Assembly: GCA_033675545.1 (NCBI GenBank)
Contig: JAWDGP010004062.1
Location: 97,001 to 161,000, forward strand
Direction of reading: 5' to 3'
DNA length: 64,000 bases
From: Elysia crispata
Lineage: Eukaryota > Mollusca > Gastropoda > Plakobranchidae
Of this stretch, positions 14,301-29,300 are shown piece after piece. The translations under genes and the position numbers were made by a program. How positions within the stretch are numbered: position 1 is the first letter of the stretch; each line of letters opens with the position of its first letter. The notes under the pieces were generated by a model. The model saw only the letters and a program-made list of their open reading frames with translations. It was not told where the DNA came from and ran no database searches.

Positions 14301-17300
14301 ATATGATCAAAGTAAATTTGAAAGGATGATCTGGGGAGCTTTTAGAACTTTTTTTTTTGCAGTTGATAAATTTGTCAAATGGTCGAACTACAAGATTTTT
14401 AACAAATAGGATATTTAACAAACATTTGGTTATTGAGCTTTCAGTTCGAAACATTTTTTTGCGATATTTACGCATAGGATATTTTAAAAAAATTTGGTTA
14501 TTGAGCTTTTAATTGAAGACATTTTTTTTCGATATTAACACATAGGATATTTAACAAAAATTTGGTTATTGAGCTTTCAGTTGAAGACATTTTTTGCAAC
14601 TGGATGTTTGAGAAAATTGCCTTTCAGGTAGATGATTCCTTTTTCTCATGATTTTTACCATCTCACAATATGATTTTTAAAATTTTTTTTTTGCCCCCCT
14701 AAAAATATCACCTGTATATAAATCTGCAATCATTACAAATTTTGAGGGGAAAAAGAAAAAGAAACTGAAACTGTAATAGTCCTTGCAATTGCATGCAACG
14801 ATATTTTAAGTCCATAGAAATGAAAATTTCTTTAAGTTCGAAAATTTAGGAATATGGAAAGCCATAAAAAAAAGTTTCAATCAAGTGATAATATCAGTAA
14901 GAACTAACCAAGCTGAAGAATTTGTGTGACTTGCTCTCTGGCTTTCCTTTGCTGTGTGATTGGATGTTTCCATCTTTCAAAACACTCCTCAGCAAATGGC
15001 TGAAAAACAGGTAAAAATATTTGAAAATCAGACATGATAATACATTATAGATCTTTTCATTATACTTCAAACCCAATAACATTCAACTAGATTTCATCTA
15101 TTCCAAAAAAAAAAAAAACCGAACTGTCTATGATTCTTTTCATCTGGCCAGAAGTATTAATTATCTAACTATAATAAATCACTCAAAAATTTATACTTGG
15201 AGCTGTCAGTTAATTTAATCAGATTTTAAATTAAGCAGAGTTGCTTGCTCTTGGAAATTGACCTTATGTTTTTAGCTTTTTTTTCTTGAATATCAATAGG
15301 AGAATTCTGAATTAGAAGAAAATGATGTGAGATCCATCTTCAGTATCCACAAGGCTTGAATCCTCTGCTGAGCATTTCTATGAATTGCAAGTGTAAAGAC
15401 CAGAGGACTTTGAGACAAATTTATCCTCAAGCAAAGTCAAATAAAATGGTTCAGGCAAAAAGAAAAGTGGGAGAAAAAGAAGTAACATGTGTTTTTGGGG
15501 CTGTTTACATTGCATAGCCAGATATACAATGTGTAGAATCCCAATGCATATGTTTGTCAAGTAATGATGAAAAATAAAGTAAAAGAAATACTCTGAGTTA
15601 TCTTGACATGAAAATACTTATATCGATTACAAGTAAACAAATTAGCAAAAAAAAAAAAAATTAGTTTGAGTCATCTTGGTTTCAAGATATGATTAGTTTG
15701 TGGAATAAAAAGTTGAAAAAAAAGGCTACCTTGGGTAATCTTGATATCACCTGAAACTTGATATGTGGGACTTCTTCGTCTGCATCATCTGGCAAGTCTA
15801 TTGTGGACAGACAGAAAAAATTTAAAAACTTTAAAAGCATTGGATAATAATTTGCAGAGTAAGTATGAAAGAATTAACTCAGCAAAAGAAAAGGTTTCAA
15901 TCATCTTCGAAGTATTTAAAGTACAGCAATTTTGGGCTGACAAATTTTTGCACCTGGAGAATCCAAAGAAAAAGAGTTCGTGTGTGTATATATAGTACCA
16001 ATTATAATATAAATACCTAGTTATTTCAGGCTAAAAACATGACTTGGATTTTCGAGCTGCTGCTGCTGTTCTCATCAGCTGGTGGTCGATAATGGGCATG
16101 GGCTGAAGTTGTTGACATTCACGAGCAATGAACATTTTTTGCAAATGCAGTAACAGAACATTATCTTCCAGCACTTAATGGTGGTGCTTTGGTCCAAATT
16201 TAAAGTTTCTCTTCTGTACAAAGGTTGCAGTCTCTTTTGTGTTGTGCATGGCTTCATATATTCAATGACATTGGCTTTCAGTTTCAAAATAGATAAGTAG
16301 AGGTTCATATCAATCTTTTTGTGTTTTGTACTTGAAAGTAGATTTGTGAAGGTTATATTTATTTTAGCACTCAGATGACAACACCTTCAGTCTATCCCAT
16401 GAGACATCAGCAATGACATCCTTTTTTCAAAACTCCTGAATTATGGCTACAAACTGGGAGAGCAAGATAATTATTTACAGTTATTAATGCTTTTTTCTTT
16501 TTGTCGATCACTACCATATAATACTGATAGTGATTTCAAGTATATTTTAGATATATGTAAAGAAACCAAAAAAAAAAACAAAGGAACTATATGAGGATGA
16601 TTGAGACTTATGTATTGAAATTAAATTCTTTTTTAACCAACCTTCTAAAAGCTGCAGAATAAAGTCTGGTGTCAACGACAGGATGTGATTGTCAACATAT
16701 TGAAAGAACATACTGGGAATAAAGAAAAAAATAATAATTACTGGTGACATGCATTGACGATGAAGATTAAAAGGTTTGACTCAAATATATATATACAAGG
16801 CATTCATTAAATGCACCATTTAATTCAACATAAGCACAAATATAATATGATTTGCAACAGAAAGTTTGCGAATGAGTCCTGAATCCACCATATTCACACA
16901 TCTGGCTTTTTCTAGTGGGTCAATGGATCATAATAAAGAACCCTTTTAGCCTCAGTAGAGACTATTATATTAATTTTTTAAATATTTCTTTTCAGATATG
17001 GTGAAAAACAAATGTTTTAATCTGATAATCCTCAGTTCACTTACTGGAGCTCAAGGCATTTAAATCCAAGTGCAGTGAAAAAGCTTGAAAAACCTATTGA
17101 AAGAAAAAGTAAAATAAAAAGCTTAAAAATTGCAAAAAAATTCTTATTGAAATTGACCTAGATTTTTTAATATACAAAACACAAAAGATGTTTCTATGTA
17201 TTCCAGAGAAACAGTATTTGAATACATTTCTTCTACGCAGAAAATTCAATATATGGTTCTCATATTTGCAAAGCAAAAACTTTTAACAACTTCATTTCAT

Positions 17301-20300
17301 GTCCACTTTATACAAAAGTAAGTATACTTATGGATGCTTTTGCAAAGACACAAAATAGCAATCTTTTCTTTCTCCTCTTAATGCTGATTTGAAATTATCA
17401 TACTAAGCACACATGTAAATTACAACTAATAAAAGTACTAGTTGTGGCTGCCTTTATTTTCAATACTAAGCTTTCACTGTAGAATTAAAAAACCCAAAAA
17501 CTTTAAGATGTCTTCACCACATCTTTCTGTACTTTAATCAACAGGTTATCTGCATCCATTCTTTCAGGTTACTACTAATGATATGCCTGTGATAGAATAT
17601 TCAGTCCATAACTGACGTTATAGTACTGCAACTTTCAAAACAATTTGTCACTCTTTTCAAATTCTTACCACCATCTAGATTTCTGAACGATTCAAAATCT
17701 GATGTCCAAAGGGAAAATCTAACAGGTAAATTTCATGCACTGCACCCAGCCACACCATGAGCTGCTGTCAAAAACAAAGTTGTATTCAAAGATCCCTCAT
17801 CCAATGACAAAACGCTCAGGTATGGTGACTTATTGTAGTCTTGGGAAAAGATATTACCTGGAGGAAGAGGGTAGCCTAGTTCACCAGATGTCAAGTAGAA
17901 GCGTTCATACAACTGAAACAGTTCATACTCATCATCTGAGCCAGGCTCTTGTCTACAAAATAAAAATACACAAAATCATGAGAGATTAATATGCCCATCT
18001 CTCTTCATAATTACAAACAAGTAGTATGATCAAACCAAAAAACACACACTAAGATGGTGTTTCCATGAAAAATAGTTTTTCCACATACAACTACTTTTAA
18101 TTCACAAAATATTTTGATTATGATGGATGAGTTTAAGACTTAATCTTTTCTGAGAACTCAGAGAAGGTCAAAGGTTATCTTTTAGTTACTAAAGTGTATA
18201 TAAAAAAACCAATCAATTAGTCAATCTCTTTTGTTTTTGTAATGTGTTCCATTATTTATTCAGAAATCTGAAGAATCAATATATTTTTCTAACAAATAAA
18301 TCATCACCATAAGCAGATTAAGATTACCAAAGTTCAAATGAAATCTCTTATTCAGATCTATGATAATACAATTTTTTACAAACCAGACCAACACATGTCT
18401 GAAAATACTGTACAAGAAATTAAAGGCTCTCAACTTGTACTTTTAAAAGATTCTCAATTTTAAACTTTGAAAGCAATATGGTGGGAAAGTCTGGTTTCCT
18501 TTACACAGAATAATCTGTGTTATGCAAGCTACTGTTTGTGAACAAGTTTTTAAAAAACTTGAAAATAGACGTAATATCAAAGCTTTATGTCAATTCTTAC
18601 AGATTGGGCAAAAGGCAATTTTCAAGCTCATGTCCCAACTTGTTCCCTCTCAGACTCCAAACCAGACGGCAAAGCTGGCGTGACACTTTGGCTTGACAAT
18701 ACAAATATTCTCTGGCAACGTTAGTGGCTTTAGATCGTGATTCTTTACTCATGTAGCGGAACAGATGTTTGCTGAGTAGATCTTCTGTCTGTAATAATAC
18801 CACAATCAAAAAAAATCATTTTTCAATAATTGTGACACTTTGATTATCTTCAATGGCATTGCTTTTCTCTTTGTAGAAAGATAATACTTAAAAATAACTT
18901 ATGATATTGTCCAAATAATTGTAAAAATAAATCAAATAAGCTGTAAAATTGATGAAAAAGTCATATATATACCTTCAGCATTGCAAAATCCCATACTACA
19001 AAATTATATGTATCATTTGAGCCTGAAAAACAATCAGGAAGGATTTGCATCAATTTATAAAGTATCTATGCTAAAATATTACAAACCAAGCTTAAAACCA
19101 TTTTAGTTTTTAGGAGTTAATTACAGTTTGAAATAAAAAAACGAAGGTCAGTATGACAAGAAAAATGGGTTTCCTGATAACAAAAGCAGTAAACATTTGG
19201 TTTTAAAAGCTCTACCACCAGCTTACCAACATTGAGAGCCGGCGTTTGAATATAGTTGACTCCTGAGCTATTTTGGTTTGCAGGAAGAGTGGGGTGGGAC
19301 CAAGCACCTGGTCCAGCTTGCTGAGACGTCCACTCAACATGCTCTCACCACCCATTGCACTACCGACCATGTCCACCGAGGAAGACTGAGAAGCCTGAGG
19401 AAATAAATATCATTTCAAGCCAAACTCCTAGGCTATGGTTAATGAGGTGTGCTGGAGTTGTAATTAGTAGATAAAATCCTGAAATATCACATCTTTCACT
19501 TCTGGCTTTCTTTCAACCTTCTCAATTTGTCAAGCATCCTGATTTATATTTCAAATCTTAAATTTTATTGTTCACTTAACTAAGTAGTTCTCAGTGATGA
19601 AAAACTAGGTAAGATTTAAATTCTTGAGGTAGATAATTCATTTCAGGTGTATAAAAATGCTTGTCTTTAATATGAAAACTTTCTTTCACTAGCAATCACT
19701 ATACCTATGCCAAGTTTTACCTCCATTTATTATACTTATACTAATAGTTCTAGTATTGCTACTTCTTACTCTTTGTGCTTCCGTATTTCCTTCCTTGATA
19801 TGTAATAATTTGGTCGAATTTTGACAGTGACCCTATTATGAACCTTTTCTTTGATCACAATCACCACCATGTAAGTAAAAATAAATCCATACTTGAATAA
19901 TGAATGACTTCTTCCCCCCTTTCCCCCAGCTAATGGAGAAATCAGAATACAGGGTTACTTTTCAGAGCGCGTGAAGTTTGGTACTTGCACTACCTTTTAA
20001 AAACCCTTTTTGCTTCCAGGGATATGGAAGAAAATTTAGATAAAAACATTATTCCGTAATTATATTCTTCTTTAGGGCTCCATTTTTTTAACAACCTCTG
20101 TTGATTATATGTAAAAATGAAATGCAGTTTTCACATTCATGTACATGAAATTGATCAGATGAAATTTTTTGGGTATGAATACCTTTGTTGTTACGAGACC
20201 AAGCCATCTTTTTGTGTTGATATTGTTGTTGTTGTTGAAACAATAGGCTCAGCAGTATGGCCATCATCAGACTCACTATAACTAGATCTAGTTGCCTTTC

Positions 20301-23300
20301 ACTTGTAAAGAGAATCTTTATCAGACAGTTCTCCATATTTCTCTTCCTTGCTACCTTCAAGCATTTTGTAAACTGCTTCTGTAGAGTTCAGTCTCAGTAT
20401 CAAAATCTATAATTTATAAATTTAGGGATTTTGCAACTTATCTCCCAATTAATTGAAATGATACTTATCTCAGCAAATACAGGAGATTGGGGCTATGACC
20501 CAGAATGACATAAATTTCTTTATCAAATATCTAACACCAATTCAATTTTTTTTTTTGAGACTTACACTAATGATATTTTGCAGCTGTTGTTGCTTTTTCC
20601 ATAAAGATGATGGCATCTCTGTAAGTTTCATTGTGTACACACCATCAAAGAAGGAGTCCTCCACATGCATGGCATCCCAGATTGTCTGCGAAAGAGAAAA
20701 GGAAGGAAAACAAATCCAAAGAATTATGACAAAATGATTTTGATTAAAATCTTTCTAATGTCTATTTTATCCTTTCATCCTGCAATTAGGAATGACTCAA
20801 CCTTGAGCTCTTCAGGTTACTGATAAAATTTATACGAGTTTCCAACATGTTCAGTTTTGATATGCTCAAATGTCACTGTTGTTTTAGTTTTTTTTTATAC
20901 ATGAACTATCACTGCAGGATTGGCTTAATCATAAATATCTTCCGTATAGTGCTACTTTTATTCATATTACCAAAATCATGATTGTTGTTGTTATTATTTT
21001 AGAAAAAATGGATACCTACTTTTCCAGCAGCCTCTTCCATCTCTGCTTGTCGATAAAGACGCATCACATTAGAGTGGGAGAAGCGAGGCAGCAATGGCTC
21101 TGAGTGGCGCATTTTCAGCCGACGAACTAGAACATCCCAAAAGTTGTCTGGAGGTCTCTTGACTATATCTCGACTTGGCCGACGGTTGAGATCCACAAGG
21201 TCAAGGTTGAGATATGACACATGGGCCAAACGTTCACCAAAAGGACCCTAAATATATGAAAAAGTTTAAGCTTTGCTTCAAACTCCTAATCAGTGTTCAT
21301 GTTTATTTCCTAGAAAGAGTTGGATAAGGACAAAAAATTGAGTAACCAAACAATTACTTTTTATAAAATGACTTGGGTACATTTCACTCTGATATATCTT
21401 TTAAAACAGAGAGAGAAAATATATATTCAAATAAATATCAAATTTTTTAAAAATTGTTCAACAGTTTGAAAAATAACATCATGATTATACTAGCTTAGAA
21501 ACACCCAAGTTCAATCATGTCTTGAAATTATACACAATTATCATCCTGAAGATGCATCAAGCAAGGTTCCCACCCAAATCTCAGTATAAAATTCAAGGCT
21601 GACCCTCCCACACCTTCCCAACAGATTTTCCTCGATCATGAAAAAGTTCCCAACCCCTTGTATTATTGGTAAGACTGGCCATAAGTGGGCAAATGAAGTG
21701 AACGGGAGACTCGCCAGCCTGAGAACCCCAAAAATTTTAGCAAGTGGCAAAAAATTGTAGTATGCTAAGGCAATCCTTTTTAGTCATAGATATCCCAAGG
21801 ATATTTTTTTTATTAATCTGCGGCTCATTTTAATTTCCAAAACCGCTTTTCTCCAACATTTCGCAAATAATAAAATTCAAGACTTTTTCTTCCTTTCAAG
21901 ACTGAGTGGGAACCCTGATCAAGGTCATGGCAAAGCATAAAGTGATGCGAACCTTTTCAAACTGTCCACGGAGAGTTTGGATGGATGTGAAGGAGAGAAG
22001 GCTTAAAACCTCTCTATCTACCTGTTTCTTCATCTCCGCAAAAGTAGAGGCTAAGATTGAAAAAGCATTGAGAAATATGCAAAATAGGGATAAGTTCAAT
22101 TGGAGTTTTTATAATTTACTGGTTAAAGTATGATACAAAAATTAGGGCATGATATTGGATTTGGGAAATTTTGCGAGAAGTGACATTGCATAATTTGCCT
22201 CACAAGGACAACTTTGATAATATATTATGCAATCACTTTTAGAAATGACTGAATACTTTTGAAACTCAAGTACACAAATATGAGACAGGTAAGTGACAAA
22301 AGAGACCAGGTGAGATAACTTATAGAAATTAAATAAAATAACATTGCTAAGTCATTATTTTTTTTTCATTTCTTTACAAGTAAATGCAGATTACAGCACA
22401 ATGATGACAAAGCAAGAGAAAAACAACTCTGCAAAATGAGTACATTTTTTTTCTTTGCTTTTCTTCTTTTTTGCGTGTATAAAAAGACACATTCTTCCTT
22501 TTTAAATATGGAAATAAATCAAAATTGAGAAAAAGTTTAAACACGAAAAAACCCAATGAGCTATAGTTAAAAAGTGAACTATTTCATTCTTGAGTTCTCT
22601 AACTTGCACTAAGGGGTTGAATTTTTCTTTTTTGTTATTTTTTTTTTCATATGTTTAGAAATAATCTTCTTTTATTATGCAACAATCATCATTAAGTTAT
22701 ATTGGTTTATCATTGCATCAATTGAAATGTATATTTAACATTTGATCTCAATGATAGCATAGCCATGACCTTTCAAATTTTGCCATTCATAATTTCTTTG
22801 CTATCCAGTGGTCTTTTTTTTTTTTTAAATAAAATATTTTACAATACTCTCTATATTTCCAATATGTCCCAAGATGTAGAAAAGTGATTCTGGAAAATTA
22901 AAAAAATTGCATCAAATTGTTCTCTTCCTGATCTTTTGTTAAATGTAAATGAGGCCAATTGTTGTAATTTTCTACTTCTCATCCAATTGATCTTACAATG
23001 AAGTCTATGCTGATATCACCCATTCCTAACTAAACAGCTCTGGCTTTTTCAAACAAATAACAAATATTCATCAGGCAGCCTGAATAATGGAAAGCATTAA
23101 CAGATCTCAAGGGATATGTTTTACCAATCAGTCATCCAAAATCTTATAGGGAATAAGCTTTGAAATCTTTGAATAGCTCTAATATCAGATGTTCCAACCT
23201 TGGTGATAATGCTTTTGCATATTGACTTTACGGCTCATATTAATACTTAGATTAAATTTGGTATTCATGCTGTCTTACCCACAAGATACTCTGTGAACAT

Positions 23301-26300
23301 GTTGTTCACCTCAGAGCTTGTTAAGTTTTCACACAAAACTTCAAAGAGCTGCAGAGAAAAATTGAATTAAAGTTTCAGACAATACTTTCCAAATGATTAC
23401 AAAAAAAGGATAACAAATATTTTTAAGGAAACAGATATTAAGAGAAGATTTAAAAATTACTGATCTCTGGTTACAATTTTGTTGAAAATTGAGCGCTTTA
23501 CATTTTTTTTCATGATTTTAACCATTTCAAAACTAAAACATTCGGTATTTCAATAGATTAAAAGGGTCATGCAAATCGAAATACGATTCAAGATCTTATC
23601 AGCCATTGGGCAGAGCTGTGCTCTCTGTCTGAGAATGAAATACATTATAAAGTGAGTTAAATCCCACACAAATAGCCAAAAAATTCTTCCTTGCTTCTTT
23701 TTATAACAGCGAGAAAATACTGCAATATGTTTTATAAGGAAATTAGAAAGCTAATATTGCTATATCTAATATCTGTTTGGTTCAGAAATATCAATAATTC
23801 TAGCAGCACTGACAAAAAAAATTAGAAACAGAAAAAGAAATTTAAAACAAATTTTCAAAGAATGATTTAGATTCTTTCATCTCAATTGTGGACCGTAAAA
23901 AGTACTTTAAGAAAATGATATATATAAATAAGAAAAATTTTCTGAAGAGGGCATCAGATTTCATCATAAATTTCAGGGTTTTTTTAAAGACATGCTCTTT
24001 CAAACAGCAAGTACATATATAAGGGTATAATATAAGAGAAACACCACACCCGCTTAATGGCATATGGATCTTTGTGGTGTAGGATGAGATAATGCAGTAT
24101 GGCCAAACGTGTTTGCCAATAAGCCTTTCGAAAGCTGTCTAGCATCAGATCGACATTCAGAACCAGCTTCATAAGACAGCCACTGCGGTAGTCGTACAGG
24201 TGTTGGGCTACAGAAATGAGGGAAGGGCAGATAACACAACTAGATATCTCCTATGCAACTTTAACTGATTTGTGGTACAAATCACATGAAAGAGCTTAAT
24301 TGACTTATAACCAAAGAAAAGTTAATATATTGATTGATATTTAGATAGACTTTGTATTGCTCACCCATCACCAAAAGTTACAGAAGCTTTTTAAAAAAAT
24401 TTCTTGTGTACAAGTTATGAATCCAAAATGTAAGCCAAAAATCCAAATCTAGTGAGAGAGACTAACAAAATACATACTCCCATTAAAAACTTTGATGTTG
24501 AGAGAATTAATCATTTATAAAAAAAACACTTTTATTTCATTAAAATTAATTTCCAGGGTAAGTTTAAATGTGTTGCATTTAACTTTTAATTTTATTAACA
24601 AGCAACATTCACAGTCATCTTCTTCCACTTTTAGTGAACATCAGACCTGACCTTTTTAAAACTCCAACTCATAGGAACAGCCCACCATACAAACTTCACC
24701 CTACCGGAATCTTATTAGGTGATACTAATTAAATATAAACATCATTATATATCAATTAAGTTTTGGCTCTTACCAGTGGAGCCAGATTCCCTAAAGAAGC
24801 TCTGGCAAGGGAGCAAAGTTTTCATTGTTGTACATGACTCAGAGAATATGGGATAAAATGTTGTAGAGGTTTCCGATTGGTCAATGGGATCAGAGGAAGG
24901 TTGAGGTTCTGTCTCAGGCAGATGTATCTCTGTCTGCTGGACTTGGCTTGCTGCTTGAGACTCAAAAGTTTCGGGTTCTGGCTGGCTCACTGGAGAAGCT
25001 TGAGACTGGCTAGATAAGGAAGAATCGGCCAAGGGTAAACTTTGTTCCTCAGCAACTGCTTTGTCTGCACTGGCCTTCTGCCCTTGATATGAATCCATGA
25101 GCGACATATGTGTAGGGCTGTCTTCTTTCAATTTTTCCTCCAGGTAGCTCTCCTCATCATTTTCAACATCAAATCTGAAATACCCGTACATTTTGGCTGC
25201 AGATTTCATTGAAGTTTTTTTGCATAAAATTATTATCGAAAGTGTTAAATGGTAAGTTTTTATCTATGATACATGCATGAGAAATGCTAAACTGTTAAAA
25301 ACCCTTTCTAAATCACCCTTTGTCCAAATCTTCCTCGGAAGTTCAAAAAGTTGTAACTTGATAGTTCCTTTTTTTCCCAGCATATGAGGATTATAGAATA
25401 TCCTAGATCCTCTCCTTTGTTTTAATTCTTCTCAGTCTGACATGGCATAATCTTAGTAATACATAAAGCAACCGCATGACTCTTACTTAACAGACATATG
25501 CTTGGTAGAGCTTGTTGAACCATTGGAGGCTAAACTGGGCACCATCTTGTAATCTAGTTTGAAAAAAAAAATACAACAAAAGAAAAGAAAGCCAAAATTT
25601 TAACATCTAAAAGTAATGAATCAAAATTCTATTAGATCCCAAAAATGTTATTAGTTCCAGTTTGACTTTTAAAGTAGTTCACTAAACATCATCATTCCCA
25701 AGAATGTTATTTAATTTCCAATTGACTTTCCTAAGTAATCCACTGGACTTTACTTAATCCTGTCTCTCATCATCCACTTATATCACTCCCAGTTCTAACA
25801 AATTGGATTCAAAATTTTAAATAAAACCACTAAAACAAAAATAAATTCCTCTTTTTATCATTCTTTCAAAAGTCTACTTTAAATAATTCTGATACTTTCA
25901 TCAACATTTAATGACAATGTAAATACATTTTGTAAATATACAAATTTTTTTTCAGGTTTGTCAGGAATGATATGGAACTCATTTGGACAAGATGGAGGTC
26001 AAATTGTTGTTACTTTTTATCATATTAACTACATGAGGGTTAACATAGCTAGAACCTAAATTCAGGTTAATCATAATCTTGATCTACTCAGGGTTGCATG
26101 GCCATGAGTTAAAGTATTCAGAATCTTGCAAACCAAATAAAAAATAGGTGCAGAATTTCCTAAAACATTTATTAGTGTATCATAAAGCAAGGCAGCAGCA
26201 TGAATTTCTATCCAAACTCAGCTTACCATGAAGTAGAAGATGGTGGCAAGGTTCAAATGTTGGCGACACATTGAGTAAATGGACAAAATAGCCTGGTAAC

Positions 26301-29300
26301 ATCACCACAAGATAACTGCCTGCAATCATAGTTTCAAAACACAAAGTAAGATATCTAAACAACATTTGCCTGCAATCTCGATAAGAAAACATACAAAGAA
26401 ACATAAAGGCAAGAGAACTGCCCGAAATCATGGTAAGAAAATATATGCAAAGTAACATCACCACAGTATAATTTCCAACAATCGTGAAAAGAAAAAACAT
26501 ACAAAGTAGAAGCCAATAGAGTTTAGATGGAAAAAAGCAATTCATCATTGCATTTGGATTAGACACAAAAAACAAATTTTCACCTTCAAGAACTTGGGAA
26601 AAAGAATACAGAAAAGATTTTTGTATTGATCAAATAGTATTTAGTAACCTGCTTTGAAGCAGTAGTTTTGTGTGCCTCATTATTAAAGAGTGAGTTGATG
26701 AGCTCTATCCCTTGACAAGTTATGAAGAGAATTTCAAAAAACCTTTAACAATCATTCTAAGGGTCAAGATCATAAAATTTTTTCTTATTCTCCATTAAGT
26801 TTCTTTTGTGAATGTTATATACAAATCTAAGAGTAAAGCGATCCAAATACATGTAGTTATTTCATACACACATTTTATCAAACAGTGCCTTGATAACATA
26901 CAATGCACAAAGCATCAACCAGATAAGCTTTGCAAATGGAAAAACTAAGAGCTCTCCTACTTCAATCATCTATGATCTCAGAAAGTAACTACACACCAAT
27001 AACAACGGCCATAGCAAATATGTGAGTTCCCTTTTTTTTAGGCTTTGAGTCTAAAGGTACGGTCCCAAAGAAAGTTGTAATAAGAATAACAACTAGAACA
27101 AGTTATGTTTCCTCTCAAAATTCTTCAAAGCATAAAAACTTCAAGGGACACTTCACATGGGGAGTCTAGCAGTTTAGCAGAGAGAGGTGTGCATAAAATT
27201 ATTACTGACTTAACTTAATGATGGTTGCACAAGAAATGTTAAAACTATTTTTCTACTATACTAAAAGAATGCAGCTTTATATCCCTTCCCTTTTCAGGCA
27301 TGTGTTCCGCAAACTTATCCTGTGACAAAAGCATAGCTTACATGGATGTCAGTTGGATTAGAGAAGTGGACATTAAATGCGTAATGATTGCACCTGTACA
27401 AAAAGTCTTTCCAAACATTCACAAAGAAGTGTACACATATGAGCCTGTTTTTACAAAAATGGTATTATACAACTGTGCACAGCGCTGGAAGTGTTTATAT
27501 ATCAACTTGACTCTGAATCATATGCCATGGCTCAACAAGGATGGAGTTTACCTGAAATGTTATGAACTGGAAATATTTATTTTCCTCATTACTAAGAATA
27601 TCGATAACTGAAAAGGGCCCGTCCATAACATTGTAACTTTGTTAACAGCTGTCTCAGTCAGCTTTGAGTGGAAGTGCCAGAACAGAGGTGTTTTTTTACA
27701 TTACTTCTCTCAATACAGAATCCATAATTTATAATGTCCTTACCTAACCAGGAAAAGACAAGACGCTTCTGCACGGCCACATGTCTTGGGAGGTTTGATA
27801 CACACCCATATAATGTTTTGGCTGTGGAAATGAGAATATAAAAGAAGAGCATCAGCACACAGCCATTTCATGCATGAACTTCATAGTGTGATAAAGATAA
27901 GTGATTCCCAAGCGTAAAAAAAAAAATTTATCAGCTCAGGCAGTAAAAGTTTCTTTCTGTCTTATAAATATAACATAAAAATTTGCAATAAAACTCTATC
28001 AAACATGAACCTCAGCTTGTCTATCTCACAAAATTAACCCCACGTGGTCACCCTGATCAAAAAAAGAAAAAAAAATGAAAACACAGCCTGATCTACTACA
28101 TACATCAATCTTATTCAAGCCCTATTCCTGCACACTTCAGGGCAGGCATCTCTTCAAATGGTCTAAAATTTTTTCCAAAAGTCATGGTAACTAACTGAGC
28201 AGATTTTGGTATTTGTTTATGAAGGAATCTTACCATGATGAACCATACTGATGTAGTATTCTATGTCCTGGCATTCTGTTGGAACCTGTCAAATGAAACC
28301 AAACAGTAGGTCCCTATTATTCATACTCTGAGGTGTCAAATTAATGGACAACTCAAAGTTTTGTTAGGGTCCAAAGTGGTTTACATATCCTTTTTGTAGA
28401 ACTTAAAATTAAATTTAAATCCCTCGTTTATTTCAAAACAAAATTTTACGTTGAGAGATATCTTGATGCATACTATGAGAAGCAACATTTTATTGTTTTT
28501 CGTAAAGAAATATAACATTTTAGAATATTTTGATATACTGATATATTACAATCTAATTTACATTGAAAATGATATTGGTGAAAACTGAGTCAAAGTGCCT
28601 CAATTCTGTCCAGAGTGGTCACATTTTCAAAAATCTTGATGAAGTAAAACAAAGAAAAAATAATTCCATGACCAATTCATTAGGCCTCATACCAAAGCAA
28701 GTATATGAAAAAGCATATTTCTTTATTATGGAAAAAAAAGAAAACAAAAATCCTAGTCCTGACTTGTTTTTTTTTTTATTTGATTGATAAAAAGCACACA
28801 AAAAATTATCACCAAGCATATTGAACATTGAAGTGGCAATTTGCCATCAAGCTTTAATTGCAAAAAAGTTGAAAAAAAAAAAGACCACAAAAATAATTGA
28901 TGTGAGAAAGGCAAATAAAATTGTTTTCCTTAAGACTAATTCACTCCCCTCACCACCAGCTCTCTTTTTAACTACCACTTAACCTACCATGATGATGAAA
29001 AACTGAATAAAATGTAACTTTAATAATCTATCACACGGTAGATCCTTTGTTTACCTGGGGTACAACTTTTGCTCTTGGCTCTGTGATAAGTTTGTGGTAA
29101 CACAGACAAAATGTTCCGCTTGTTTGGGTAAGGACAGCCACATTCAGGGTAAGCTCTGACAGGGTCAAGATAAGACATAAAATACTTGAGCACACCATTA
29201 TAAATACAATTCAGAGTCTATCAAGAAAGATGAGTAAGAGTTTTGTAAGACAGGATTGAATTGAAAGTAAGATTGGAGAGGGTAAACTCAACTATAAATT

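Noticed and set aside
15765-15995. 76-codon plus-strand frame
   Set aside because: Begins antisense to the GSAP exon 15797-15730; a shadow of that exon plus intron.
20088-20360. 90-codon minus-strand frame in a GSAP intron
   Set aside because: No matching splice phase, no similarity to GSAP; flanking exons join without it.
27300-27611. 103-codon plus-strand frame preceded by an acceptor-like CTTTTCAG
   Set aside because: Lies antisense within a GSAP intron; no recognisable domain and no partner exon found.
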